64,000 nt of DNA from Gentiana macrophylla (GCA_026214975.1 CM047810.1:93636316-93700315), one strand, 5' to 3'. Positions 51,498 to 63,254 are shown, counted from the first letter of the stretch. Notes: generated by a model not told the origin, from the letters alone. Numbers and translations are program-made.

Positions 51498-52680
51498 AAG
51501 AAAGAAGGAAAAGAAACCAAAAAAAACATGTCAAACAATTTGAATCGCTCATTAGTCATCATCTTTTTTATATTTACTCGGTGTAAAAAGTCAGAACATT
51601 GTTCATCTTCTTCAACATTAAGGTTCATTATTTTCAATAGTATGGTTCATCATCTTCAAATTCACAGAAGCATAGAATGTAAAAAAAATGATTACATAGA
51701 TGAATGAATCCCTTCAAGTTAACACCACCGATTTAAAACAAAGTGACATAAGCAACCCAAGACTTTTTTTTTTCCCTGTAATAGATACCAATTGATTCAA
51801 CAAAAAAAATTAAGAATAATAATCGTAGGTCATTATCCATGGAAAACTTCATCCCTGCAAATTTTGTTTCAATTTTTTGATTTAAAAAGAAAAGGTTAAG
51901 AAACGAATTGTTAATATTCTCGTCGTGTACGTGAACTAAAAAAAAAAAAAAAAAAAAAAACATAGCAAAGCTTGCTAAAAATGAGCATTTTCTATTAACA
52001 CAACATCTTGGCCTTTCGAATTGGGTTTGCTTCCTACAAAAATTGAATCTTCTAATGCTGTAGATGGGAAAGGGTAAAGTTCAAAAGTTGTAAAAGAAAT
52101 CATTTAACCTCAATGTCATAACTATTGTTGTTAAAAAAATAAAATAAAAACCTCAACTTTTTATATTTTTTTTTTGTTTGAAAGAATGGAGGGGAGATGG
52201 ACGTGAGAAAGTCAGGAAGAAAATGATAAACAGAAGTCACTGTTCTTTTTATTTTTTTATTACATCCTGTGGAATTTAGTCCATGACCGGTAAATTGTGT
52301 ATCAGGTTAAAATATTTTTTATGATACACCATAACTAATTATGTATTATATCAATTCAACGCTCCAAATTATTTAATCTTGATCTAACAATAAACTGAAC
52401 GTTCAAGTTTTTTCTACTTATTGGACCGTAGTATTTCCTCCTAAAATGACTTATATTTTGGGATGAAAGTAGTACTTTTCCTTTACAAAAAAACTAGTAA
52501 TTTACTATTTTTTAAGAGGGAATGAGCCAAAAGTCCACTTTTCAATACAAAATAAATAAACATGACACACATTTGTTTTAGTTGCAAAAAAGACAAAAAA
52601 AATTCAGACGGACAAAAATATCCTTATTATACACGCGCGCGTCCCAGTTTGCTCGGCATGTCAACATTTTTAATTTTTTA
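51134..52680. other. AT-rich non-coding DNA with poly(A) tracts
   Basis: Long A runs at about 51468-51495 and 51939-51960 may be tails of retroposed sequences, but I could not define the units. Near 52430-52500 there is another CCTCCTAAAATGACTTATATTTTGGGATG stretch of MITE character (in two blocks). A (CG)n-like CACGCGCGCG lies at about 52633. No gene recognised. Confidence 0.4.
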
Positions 52681-52965
52681 AACAACCGTAACTTTTGATT
52701 TAGAACTCCGATCATCAAAAAAATTTCACCAAAATTCATATTTTTTTCCCTTTTCATTTTGAGATCTCATACGATACCCTTCCGACGTAAATTTTGAAAG
52801 ACGAAAAAATATTTACATTAATCGGAGCATTTTTCTTATAAATGACCGTAACTTTTGACTTAGAACACCGATCATCAAAATTATTTCACCAAAGTTCATA
52901 TTTTTTTCCTCTTCATTTTGGGATCTCATATGATACCCTTTCGACGTAGTTTTTGAAATCCGAAT
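52681..52965. repeat. Two imperfect tandem copies of a ~125-bp unit (period ~157 bp)
   Basis: CCGTAACTTTTGAYTTAGAA opens both copies (about 52686 and 52844). Both continue through CCGATCATCAAAA, TTCATATTTTTTTCC and GATCTCATAYGATACCC to CGACGTA. The family was not identified; similar wording (AGCTCCGATTGATAAGAG) occurs in the insertion at about 59800. Confidence 0.75.
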
Positions 52966-53624
52966 AATCGCAGTCTTTCCACTAACACGATCACAATAAA
53001 TATCACGAGAATGATCACATAACATGTTTTATTAATAAACACAATGTTTTATTAATAATTACCATTACCATAACCATTACCATTACCATTAATAGTATAC
53101 GATTAGCGAAAAGTCATGGACTCGGCTAGCTTTACAACAACACCGACATCCTATATTCCTTTATGGATTAAAACGGAAACAAACCGTAAACTAAAAATAA
53201 TTTAGACAATAATGTAATCACATTAACGACAAAAAAACTTGTGTATTTTGAAATAACATATTCAATCACAATTAACACATTCCATCACAATATAAAAAAT
53301 TACAACTTATATGATAAACAACTTTGACATCAACATATATGATAATTAAGTTACATCAAGGAAATGATTATCTAAGAACCTAAAAATCTCGACAATGTCG
53401 ATTGCTACCATCATCTTCTTTTCTTCAACTCTACACCAAATGGTTTAACATTTTCTCAATAAAGTCAATTTCTACACCAAATGATTTAACATTTGTACCC
53501 TATCTCAATTCACAAATCATTACCAAGGAGCATTAGCCTCTTCTTGGAAGATTATCTCGTAGATCTCCACCTTTGGTTTCAATGCGTAGACCTCAGCCCC
53601 ATAACACAATAACAATAACAGTAA
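52966..53624. other. Non-coding spacer with hexanucleotide repeat
   Basis: ACCATT hexamers run at about 53059-53092. A 42-bp-spaced duplication of TTTCTACACCAAATG(G/A)TTTAACATTT occurs near 53428 and 53470. Otherwise nothing recognised. Confidence 0.45.
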
Positions 53625-53762
53625 TAGTATCATTATTAGTATCACAACATCAACATCGCAGATCACATCATCAACATCGATATCGGTATCAAGTACGTGA
53701 TCGATGATCGATATAGTATCACAGTATAAGTATCACAGTATCAGTATCAGTATCAGTATCAC
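53625..53762 (+). promoter_or_regulatory. Array of YAGTATCAN nonamers (candidate protein-binding array of the MULE)
   Basis: TAGTATCAT 53625, TAGTATCAC 53637 and 53714, AAGTATCAC 53728, CAGTATCAG 53736, 53742 and 53748, CAGTATCAC 53754. The spacing is partly 6 bp (overlapping) and partly irregular, unlike a simple microsatellite. The same word recurs at 57677, 60654 (reverse), 61438, 61446, 63261 and 63283 (reverse), all within the MULE region. Function is inferred, not shown. Confidence 0.5.
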
Positions 53763-54434
53763 AGTGTCAACCGTATAAACTCACAATTTAGCTCAATCAC
53801 AAAGCATCTTAGTTCATCAATTTTCTGCTCAAATTGATTCGTTTATCAATCATATAAGCATGCTTGAATCCTAACAAGAAATCAAAGATAGATTAAGAGT
53901 GAGTACTTAGCTTTAAAAGCTGATTTCTTGTTCATTTAATAGCATTAAGCTCATCCCATTTTCTCAGTTCAGCTCATTCACATCTCCAGCTCGTTTAATC
54001 AAATTCAGTTCCAATTCAATTCTAAGAGCTCTACTCCATTAATCATCATCAATAGTTGGTCAAAAGTATACCTTATATTTTTCTCCCATTTATTCTCATA
54101 AGTCCACAAATCCATGTCAAAATTACCATCCTTTCCACTTTCATATTTAATTCATGTTCATAAGCTACTACCCATAATTCAGAACGATCATTGAACTTAA
54201 TGAAATCTTCAGGAAGTCTAGTCTTTTTATGATTTCTAATGTAATAAACAGAACTATACTGTAGAAATCCCTTAAAAATGAACTATACCGTAGAATTCAA
54301 CTTATAGTTGCTTTCATAGTGGCTGATAGGATTTATCGAAACAGACCAATCATATTCATCTACTACCAACTATATCACTGTAATTGCTCCAGCTGCCTTG
54401 CAAGCTTTTAATAAATTACTCAATTTTGATCGAT
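53763..54434. other. Non-coding DNA
   Basis: AT-rich with several AGCTCATTC/CTCA-type phrases. I see no gene or clear repeat. Confidence 0.4.
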
Positions 54435-54671
54435 TTAGGCTTCATTATTTTTCATTGATGGATTTGTGAAATGTAGGGATCCTTCGACAACTACAAAACA
54501 GAAAGCATAGTAAAGAATCTGCAGATGTTTGGAAGGTATCAAGGCAAATACCTCACCAGGAATGGAATATTGAGAAACAGAAGTCATGAAAAAAGAGGTG
54601 GTTTTCTCATCTTTTGAACCGAGTATTTCCGGTGAATCATCCCTTAATGGTGGAATGAAAGCTTCACACAA
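54435..54671 (-). pseudogene. Fragment resembling N-terminus of long-chain fatty alcohol oxidase (FAO)
   Basis: The minus-strand frame reads SLCEAFIPPLRDDSPEILGS and later MTSVSQYSIPGEVFALIPSK. The LCEAFIPPLP...SFF..S.SQ.PIP.EV pattern is what I recall from the N-terminus of plant FAO (FAD-dependent, membrane-bound, fatty alcohol to aldehyde). An in-frame TAA lies a few codons upstream of SLCEAF, there is no ATG context, and no FAD-binding domain follows. It is therefore an isolated fragment about 1.8 kb upstream of the MULE transposase start, possibly captured host sequence. Assignment is from memory of the motif and moderately uncertain. Confidence 0.45.
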
Positions 54672-54869
54672 GCTTGTAATTTAGAAGAAGAAAATCCATG
54701 GATGTATTTCGTTTCTCTTCTCCCTCCTCACAACAAAGGATGACAACCATTTTCCATCTTCTCCGTTTGATCTTAATTTGTACCGTCGACGAGTAAAATT
54801 TCCCGACTCAGTGAGGATGAATTAGAGGAAATCTGTATAATGATAAAATCAAGGAATTCAAATCTGCTT

Positions 54870-55079
54870 GCCAAATAATAGTCTATGTCGAATGGGCTGT
54901 TCTGGCAAGAGAAAAATTTCCACCAATTTGTATTTGGGGATCAGCACTTTAAGAATACGTCATCTCTAGCTGGCATCGAATAACCCAGATAATAGTCTAG
55001 ATGGGCTGAAGGCAAGATTTGATTCCACCAATTTGTATTTGGGGATCAGCACTTTAAGAATACGTCATCTCTAGCTGGC
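54870..55079. repeat. Tandem duplication, ~105-bp period
   Basis: A 57-bp block starting TTCCACCAATTTGTATTTGG is identical at 54918-54974 and 55023-55079. The preceding ATAATAGTCTA...ATGGGCTG...GGCAAGA is also repeated with small indels. Confidence 0.9.
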
Positions 55080-55159
55080 CGGAAGAAAGCTAGATGCGAA
55101 GGAATTTGATTTCGTTGAGAATGAATACAACATGCTCAAATAAGGGCAATATTTATCCG

Positions 55160-55525
55160 AGTAAAATTATTTTGTCCTTATTGCAACTAGAAAAAGGAGT
55201 GTAGACTAAAGTTTAATTAAGGGAGGAAATGTGGATTTATACCTAATTTTTCCATTTTTTAATCTTCAATCATTCGATGAATATTTATTTTTATTTATTT
55301 ATTTATGAGTTTTTAGTTTCTTGTCAAATAAAAGTTAAAATAAACTTTTATGTCATTTATTTTCTTATTAATGTAAAGTTTTATAAGCGTATATAATTCG
55401 TCAATTAATACATTTATTTTTTCTTATGGCCGAATAAAAAATTAGGTATAAACCACCTTTACTCCCTTAATTAAGCTTTAATCCACACTCATTTTTTAGT
55501 TGCAATAAGGAAAAATAATTCCGTG
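55160..55525. mobile_element. MITE with long terminal inverted repeats
   Basis: The first ~95 bp (TTGTCCTTATTGCAACTAGA ... TTAATTAAGGGAG ... TTATACCTAATTTTT) reappears as its imperfect reverse complement at about 55437-55520. It encloses ~180 bp of very AT-rich DNA. It can fold into a long hairpin. No coding; superfamily not determined. Confidence 0.75.
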
Positions 55526-56502
55526 TGGTTTGTTGACCTTCCTTTATATTTCTGCATCTTTCTCGACGTATTCATTCTTTCCTTGAATTCCGATCATTTA
55601 TGCGCAAGGCTTCTTCAATTCCGGCCCCATTTTCTTCTTCCCGGCCCCTTCATTTATATTTATGTATCTTCTTCGATTTTCAATTCAATATCATTTTCTT
55701 CTCAGCGAATCATGTTCGTGTTTTGTTTTTGCGATTGAAGGTAATCTTTCAATTCAAATTGTGAAGTATTGTTAGTTTTAGATTTGAAATCGACATCGTG
55801 TTTCAAATGTGTTTTGAAGTATTGTTAGTTTTACTTCGAATCTGTTGTTGTTATTTGTTTTTCAATGTAATCAAATCACATTGCATTTTTAGTTTGTTAC
55901 TGCACTTTCTTGAGTGTTTCTGTTAATTGTTGTGTTTTTTGATTTTCCGAATTTTCAATTGTTACTGTAATTTGATTATAACTGCAGTGTTATTTGATTC
56001 TAATGCGTTGCTGCAGTAGTTGAAGTTTGTCTTCATGCAACTACAGCAACTTAAATATTCACATAAGTGTTGTTTGTGAAACTACAACTTACATGCATTT
56101 TACAGTAATACAGTTGTAGTCAATTGCTTCATTTTCAATTACAATTGTTAATATAATGTGATTATGATTTCATTGCGATTTGATTGTAATTTGAAACTGT
56201 TAATATTTTTAGTTTATGGAACTGCAGAGCATTAGATTGTTGTTTTCTATATATGTACATGATACAATGTTGTGAATATATGCAATGTGTATAAGCCTGA
56301 TGCCTTATTTCTTTAGTGTGATGTTAATATGTATACACAAGGCAATTTTGTCAACTACATTTCAACTCTCATCGATATCGATCATCGATATTATTACGAA
56401 GAATCGTGAATAAAGAATGTGAGCAATATCAGTGACAATGCCTTATTTTATATAGTGTGAGATGTTATTTTGTGCTTGTGTTTCTTTGCAGATTAGGTAA
56501 GA
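55526..56502 (+). promoter_or_regulatory. Upstream region and 5'-UTR intron of the MULE transposase
   Basis: A TATA-like TTTATATTTATG (about 55652) precedes a possible leader. GATTGAAG/GTAATC at 55740 and TTTGCAG at about 56491 would bound a 5'-UTR intron ending 12 bp before the ATG at 56503. The intron is T-rich and non-coding. Confidence 0.4.
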
Positions 56503-58545
56503 ATGGTGATTTGTCTTTGTACCTATGCGTTGGAGACTAATGTTTTGTCTATTTCTGAAACTGACTGCTTCAAGTTTATTTTGGATAAGATTTGTAGAAA
56601 ATGGTCTTGTTTGAATGCGTCATCTATTAAGTTGTTCTACAAATTACCTGGTCATTCTAGGTGTTTTTTGTCTAGTGATGAAGATTCGGTTATGTTGTTT
56701 GTTGTGGCTCGGTCATTTACTGGGCATGGTGTTCATGTGGATGTGGTAAAGGAAAGCAGTGTTGTTTCTTCAAGTACCAATACCTGTGTAGCTGATGTTG
56801 ACGATGTTGTATCCTCAAGCTCCTGTACTTCTATAGCTATTGTTGATGATTTTGGCGATGAGGATTTCATGTCAGTGTGTTCATTGTGTAACAAGGCTAG
56901 GATTAACCTAGGTTGGGATAAGATATCTTTTAAAGATGGTACAGTCTTTTATGGTGGTGCCTCGGAATTCATATTATCGTTGCAAAATGTGTTTCTACAC
57001 ACTGGTTTTCAATATGTTTTAACAAAGAATGATAACAACCGGATAACAACTTATTGTCCTGTCAAGGAAAAATATTAGTGTACGTGGAAGGTACATAGTA
57101 TTAAATTGCATGTGAATGGATATTTTTATGTGAAAGACTCATGCATTGTTCATATTTGTGGTTATGCTGGTCGTTCTTTTAATGGATCACGAACGGACTC
57201 TGATCTTGTTGCGGTGGTTATTGAAAGTATGGTTCGTGATACACCTACTGTGCGTCCTATTGTAGTTAAACATGATTTGTTCTCACTATTTTCGTTTAGG
57301 GTGACTTATTTCAAAGCAAGAATTGGTGTGTGGAAAGCCAAATCAACTATGTTTGGCAATGTGCGTGAATCCTTTTGGAGATTTCATTCATATGTTCAAT
57401 GTCTCTTAGATTCAAATCCTGGTTCTCGTGTTGTTTTGGATGTGGAAGTTACATCATGTCAGTTTAAATGATTGTTTGTTGCTTTTGATGGTTGCATACG
57501 CGGTTTCAACTCTTGCCATCCTCTTCTTTTTTTGAATGGAGCATATTTGAAAGGTCAATTTAGAGGTCAATTATTGGCTACTACTGGGAAGGATGGTGAC
57601 CAAGGTAATGAGTTATCTCTTGTTTTAATATGTTTGATTATGAGTTCCTTTAAATTAACAGTAACAGTAACAATAACAGTATCAGCATCAGTATCTTGAA
57701 GGCTAACTATGACATTATGTAGTATGTTAGGTATCTATCCCCTCTGTTTTGCTGTTGTTGATTCTGAGGACTCTGATAATTGGGAATGATTTCGAATGCA
57801 TTTGAAGGATATTTTGGATCCCTTACGGCGGATGACGTTTATTACCGATAGGAATCCTGGTTTGATTGATAGTGTTCGTAATGTTTTCCTGAATGCTTAC
57901 CATTTAATTTGCTTGTATCACTTGAAGCTTAATTTACGTGAGAAGTGTGCTGAAGTTTCGAGAAGATTTTTAGGATTCGAATGATTGAATATCTTGTAGA
58001 GTGTGCATATGTTTCTACCAAATTGGAATTTGTTTCTAAAGTGAATGTACTACATTGCGAGGGTGGTGAAGCTGTAAATGCATTTTTTTAAAAATATGAA
58101 GCCTGAGAATCGGGCTAATGCGCACTTCAAGGGTTCGCGGTATGGTTACATAGCGTCTAGTACAACAGAATCCTTTAATTCCTGGGTTATGAAAGAGCAT
58201 CATCTACCTGTTATTAACTTGGTTGATTCTCTCCATATTAAAGTTATGCAGCGACTTTCAGGTTTGTGTTACTCTTATTGTTATTGATTTCGTGTTGTAG
58301 TGTTTATTTACAGTTGCTTTGTCATTTGTTGTTGTTGTTGTAGATAAGATAACTTTAGCTGCATCTTGGACTTGTGCTCTTTGTCCCAAAATTGATGCCA
58401 AACTATCGGATATCATGGATGTGTGTAAGCAGTGGAATGTTGTTAGCTCGACTGTTTTTTATTATAAGGTTCATTCTTCACCGAGTGCTTCAGTGAATTT
58501 GAGGGAGTGCACTTGCTCTTGTTTTCTTTGGCAAAGATTTGGGTA

Positions 58546-60240
58546 ATGATCGAACTTTTCTAGGTGTCCACTATTACCGGCAAGTATACCGGGTCAATCG
58601 TAGTATAGTAAGTGGTCAATGTCGTATCCCATGAGAATTGTGAGGTTAAGTACCAAAAAGCTATGATTATCTTGATCTAAGTCGCAACAAACAAGAAAGT
58701 AATTGGTCTAAGGATCAACCTACTTAGCTCAATTAACTACACTAAAAACAGGTGATCAAATAATAAAAGGCCTAACCAAGACAATGCAATGATCAAGAAA
58801 ATCTCTACTAGTGTCATGAGACTGAACTACCTACCAACCTTCCAATGGTGTTCAAGTGTGTGTAATTGGTGCACTCCTAGACCTAATGATTCAACATGAT
58901 AAAGTTCTTGAGTTCAATGAATGAACAATAACCCCTAGATAAGAAATCGAATTCCACTTAAGGTCGATTTTACCTTACGGTTTTCCTATCCTTTCTCCCA
59001 CACCAAGCTTCTCCTTTCGGTCTCGACTGAGTGTGTGTGTGTGTGTGTGCAAGTGCTAGGTGATCAATCCAACACAAACAAGCAATACAATGCAAATAGG
59101 AAAAGATTACAACAACACATGAAGCTATGAAATATGAACTAACATTCCCAATCAACCAATAGAGATAAAAACTATTACAAAAACATTATCTTGGCTAGTA
59201 AGAGAACTAACCACTCATAGCTATGAAACCGAACATGTCAAGAATAAATTTCATAGTTATGACAACAAATAAATCACAAGTAAAGGCTAAGAATTTACCA
59301 ACCAAAAGCTATTAACTTGAAGAAGGCAACTTGCATTCAAGATCTAGAAGTTCTCCAATGGAGTCACACCCAAAAAAGATGCAAACTTGGTTCCATTAAA
59401 TTGATTCTAGAGATTAAACTAAGAATTATTAATGTTTACAAGTGGAATTAATTGCTAAAATATAGTGAATTTTTTTTCTAGAATAGCCTTGAAGATGGAG
59501 GTGTCTTCAATCTTGAGATAGAGGGAATGAAAGATGTGAAAATAGATCCAAAATGAGGTTTATAATGCTGAAAATCTACTTCTGCGACAAAATGGTGCAC
59601 ACCAATGTACAATTGGTGTACACCATTATCTCTTTGCATGTAATTGGTGTACACCAATTTTAAATTGAAATTGGCATACACCATTTATGATGAAAACACT
59701 CTGTTAGCTCTGGCAACGTTTGGCGTACACCATTATAAGTTTGGCATACGCAAATTTCACAGCAGTTCAGTAAAATGACGATAACTTGAGTTGTAGAGCT
59801 CCGATTGATAAGAGTCATGATGCGTTGGAAATATCGTTTCCCAATCTACAACTTTAATGAAGAAATATTCTATAGAAAAGGCATTTAAGTGGAGTCAAAT
59901 GTCCGTTGAAGATATGCTACGGTAGTTTCACTAAAGACAAATGATTCTTTTGAATTCGATAGCTTCCGGCATACTCTTCTAACCCTTAAAATACATCTTT
60001 ATACTCAACACGTGTCATCCCTAGGGGTGTTGGTTAACCTATAATCCTGCAATAAATCACCAAAATATCTAGCGTAAACCCGAAACGTCGCTCCAGTTAC
60101 TATAACCGGTACAAAACCTATCAAAATATAATATTTTATATAATAATTACTATCTACACATTTGGATGAAACTAAGAAAATAATGGCTCTAATTGATATG
60201 AAAACATCAATAAACACAGAGAAATGTGGATACAACATTG
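58546..60240. mobile_element. Unclassified insertion splitting the transposase SWIM finger
   Basis: It starts within GGGTAATGATCGAAC after the codons for WQRFG and ends shortly before the resumption near 60250. The left part has GGCAAGTATACCGGGTCAATCG and GTAGTATAGTAAGTGGTCAATG, a phrase I have seen in dispersed plant repeats. The interior holds a (TG)n run (59031-59049), six near-palindromic TGGTGTACACCA-type units (59593-59753) and AGCTCCGATTGATAAG. No coding; exact ends and TSD not determined. Confidence 0.6.
59593..59753. repeat. Cluster of six near-palindromic 12-mers
   Basis: TGGTGCACACCA 59593, TGGTGTACACCA 59614 and 59645 (perfect palindromes), TGGCATACACCA 59672, TGGCGTACACCA 59721, TGGCATACGCAA 59742. 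Spacing is 21-49 bp. Confidence 0.9.
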
Positions 60241-60605
60241 TGAAATGTATCATCTAGTTGACTTACATCAAGTATCCATATGGCCATAGAGTTGCTTCCA
60301 TCTTGAGTACTAGATTGTTTTTGCATGATTATGTTGATGTTTGCTATAAGACAAGCTTTATTGTGGATTGTTATTAATATGCAATTTATCATGTTCCAGA
60401 TACGTATCTAACAACATAGATATCAGCTGGATCTGTTGTATTGCCTCCATTCTTTAAGAGACAGCCTGGAAGACCTCAGACTAAATGCCTTCCTTCATGT
60501 GGAGAGTCATCAACTCGTTCAAAATATGCGTATAAATGTAGTCGTTGTGGTTCTTCTAGTCATCACAATAAGAGTACATGTAGTGCTGATATACAGTTGG
60601 GTTGA

Positions 60606-61016
60606 TCTTGTAGTTGCTGATGTTACAATTGGCTATTATGTTTTGGATTGTTACTGATACTGTGTTACTGTCACTAATACTGTTAGTGTGATTTTATTGT
60701 TACACTGAATAATGATTATATATTTGGATTGGGTAATAGTTTTGTAATCTTTTCCATTTCTGGAATGAGTGATGAATACATTTTGTAGTTCCTTAATGAT
60801 CACGATTCTGCAGTAACACTTGCTTATTTAATAAATTTTTTAAAGAATAGATCCGCAATTATAAAACATACATAATATTAGACACAAGTAGTTTGAATAA
60901 TACAACAATTTAGATATAAAAACCATTCATTGATATATAAATAATTTAGAGTAATATTAGAACATGTACATTATAAAAAGTAGTTCAACAGTTGGCTGTA
61001 CATTATAACAAGAATA
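60606..61016. other. Spacer between the convergent MULE genes
   Basis: Right after the transposase stop, CTGATACTG (60654), GTTACTGTCAC and CTAATACTG (60674) form a small cluster of the reverse-oriented nonamer. The rest is AT-rich non-coding. Confidence 0.5.
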
Positions 61017-61379
61017 CTACAGGACCAGAACAATTTCATCCATTGTTATAATGTTTATAATCATTCCTTTGATTTGCTGCACTTGTTCATATGTTAATTC
61101 TCTTGAATTCCTTGTCATGTTACGAGTCTATTGAAGTAGAATTTCATATAAGCAGCACAGTCATTCCTGCATCAATTTTAGTTCAATGAATTAATACTGA
61201 TATTAGTAATTAAAGAGAATGTATTAAATACTTTCTTATGTTGCAACTTTTTTAGTGGCAGGTTGCCAACTTTCTGTATTTTCACAGGCATTCTTCATTT
61301 TTCCTTCAGTTTTGTTCTTTCGTCTGGGTAAATGCAGTTGCAAATAATTGATTGCTGTGAATTTGTATTTCAAATGGAT

Positions 61380-61475
61380 TAATTACCACATTATATAACA
61401 ATAGAAGTAACAGTAACAGTAACACAGGTATCAGTGACAGTATCACAGTATCAGTAATAGATAGATATGATTGCT
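61380..61475 (+). promoter_or_regulatory. Nonamer cluster in an intron of the Ulp1-like gene
   Basis: GTAACAGTAACAGTAACA followed by GGTATCAGTGACAG and overlapping CAGTATCAC (61438) and CAGTATCAG (61446). Same words as the 53625-53762 array. Confidence 0.5.
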
Positions 61476-63254
61476 TACAAGCTTTTCACAGTCCTTCAAA
61501 TAAGGTTCATTTCCTCTTCCTGTTTTCAGTGAATGGTACACATTCCAAGTATTTTGTCTGCTATTTTGAGAGATAAGCACCCAATGCTTTCCATGTTGGC
61601 CTTTTCCGCTGCCCCACAATGGTATGTACACTATTTTTCCTTGTCGTATGTTTTTGAGAATCTCATTGATTGGTAGCCTCTGAGAATTATCACCTTTGTA
61701 TTTGAATCTTAAGAAATCCGCCTGCAGAAAATAATGTTAATCTTTATAGTGACAGTTGTATTAACAACAACTATATAAGTATAGTAGTCAGAATTCTATC
61801 ATACCAATGATGCTGATTGAATTATGTGGTGATTAGTGCCTACTGACCCTGCTCTTTGCATGATTGTACAAATTGCATTTATTATATGCGTATGAAGTTA
61901 TTGTCTTAATAGCTGAATTATAGTGCATATAAAAGTGGATATTCCAGTGATATTATGAACTTCGTACCAATTCGTCAATGAATAACTCATTCATTACATT
62001 CACGAGTTAGTTGACAGTGACAAATGGGTAACCTCCAATTGATTTTACCCACACTTATTTGTTGTTTATAATTATATGAGTAACATTAGTCTTGAATATG
62101 TAATCCATATTACAGTAATTGGTTATGAATAGATACTTACATAGCGCCACATTCCTCGTTAGCATCCTAGATACATTGAAATGCCTCTTCCATGATATGT
62201 GCTCCACATTTGTATTCGTCATTTGATTCTTTGATGACTACTTTTCCCTCGATCAAGTCATTATCTCTTGGAGGAATGTATTATTCTTCATTTGCTTTCT
62301 TCTTCCCTTTCCTCATGTTGTAGTCTATTGCTTCATCCTATAAAGCCTTCATGTCTCTTGGATTTTGATGAATCCTTCTTATCAATGATAACTCAAAGGT
62401 TGTTGGCTTACTTTCTTTAGTCACTTTCCGAAATTTAAGCTCTGTATTATGTTGCCTCAAAGTTTTCTACAGCTTTCAACTATTCAATTAGCTTGTCCTG
62501 TGCATCCAAACGTTTCTGCTTGATTGCTACAATGTCTTTAAGCACTCATTCTGATAATTCTTTATCTTCAGCTTTTTGTTTTAACTCAGCCATGGTTGTT
62601 TTTTGGTCAGACAACTATTATTGGAGTAACTCTCTTTTTGAGTTCTACGGTTTTGTTCGATTGGACATTCTTCATTTCATTTTGACGCATCTTGAGCTCT
62701 TGTATAATTCTTGAGCTCTCCACATCTGTTCCTTTCAAGTTGCTGATTGCAGGGTCTTTTTCAAAGTTCTATTTTTTGAGTTGAGTAGCTTTTTCTGTAA
62801 GCAACTGAATCCTCTTTCTATCTTCATCTTGCTCCTGCATCCTTTGCTGTTCATCATCATCTTTGTTTGGATTCAATTCCATCATAAGTCCTTGAATGTA
62901 CTCATTCTTGTTATCCATCTCATCTTGAAGGTGTTCATTGTTGAAATTTCGAATTCCTTATAACTCATTCAATTTCTTTACTTCGCATATCAGTTCAAAT
63001 TTCTTGACAACTTCTTCATCCAATGCTGTTTTCACATTTTCATTCTCAACAACCATTGATTCTCTCTGTCCAATTAGACTCACTTGATTGGTCTCGTAAA
63101 TTCCCACACATGCTTCAAGCTTTGATATTTCTTTTTGCTGGCGGTGCACTGTCTCTTGAAGCTTTTTTATTTCTTTTTCTTTGCCCAGCAACATTGTTTG
63201 AAGCATTGATATTTCTTCTTCATTTCCTTGCAAAAATAAGTTCATGTTATTGCG

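Larger units (their letters stand above)
56503..60605 (+). pseudogene. Mutator-like (MULE) transposase, interrupted and mutated
   Basis: Domains in order: an N-terminal domain with DEDFMSVCSLCNKA-type linker (56503-57075); a MuDR-type DNA-binding part (KLHVNGYFYVKDSCIVHIC; FKARIGVWKAK); the MULE catalytic domain with LFVAFDGCIRGFNSCHPLLF then LNGAYLKGQFRGQLLATTGK (57470-57604); FAVVDSEDSDNWE and FITDRNPGLIDSV (57740-57880); SSTTESFNSWV (about 58160); the SWIM finger start NLRECTCSCFLWQ (58500-58540), continued at 60255 (YGHRVAS); and a C-terminal PPFFKRQPGRPQTK with knuckle CSRCGSSSHHNKSTC. Introns occur at about 57605-57715 and 58261-58342. Stops: TAG 57076, TGA 57469, TGA 57788. The DG(T)-type catalytic Asp is Asn in LNGAYLKG. 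A 1.7-kb insertion splits the SWIM finger. Confidence 0.88.

Noticed and set aside
53625..53762. Simple CAGTAT microsatellite
   Set aside because: Only part is in 6-bp register; other copies have irregular spacing and recur in distant introns of the same MULE, so slippage alone does not explain it.
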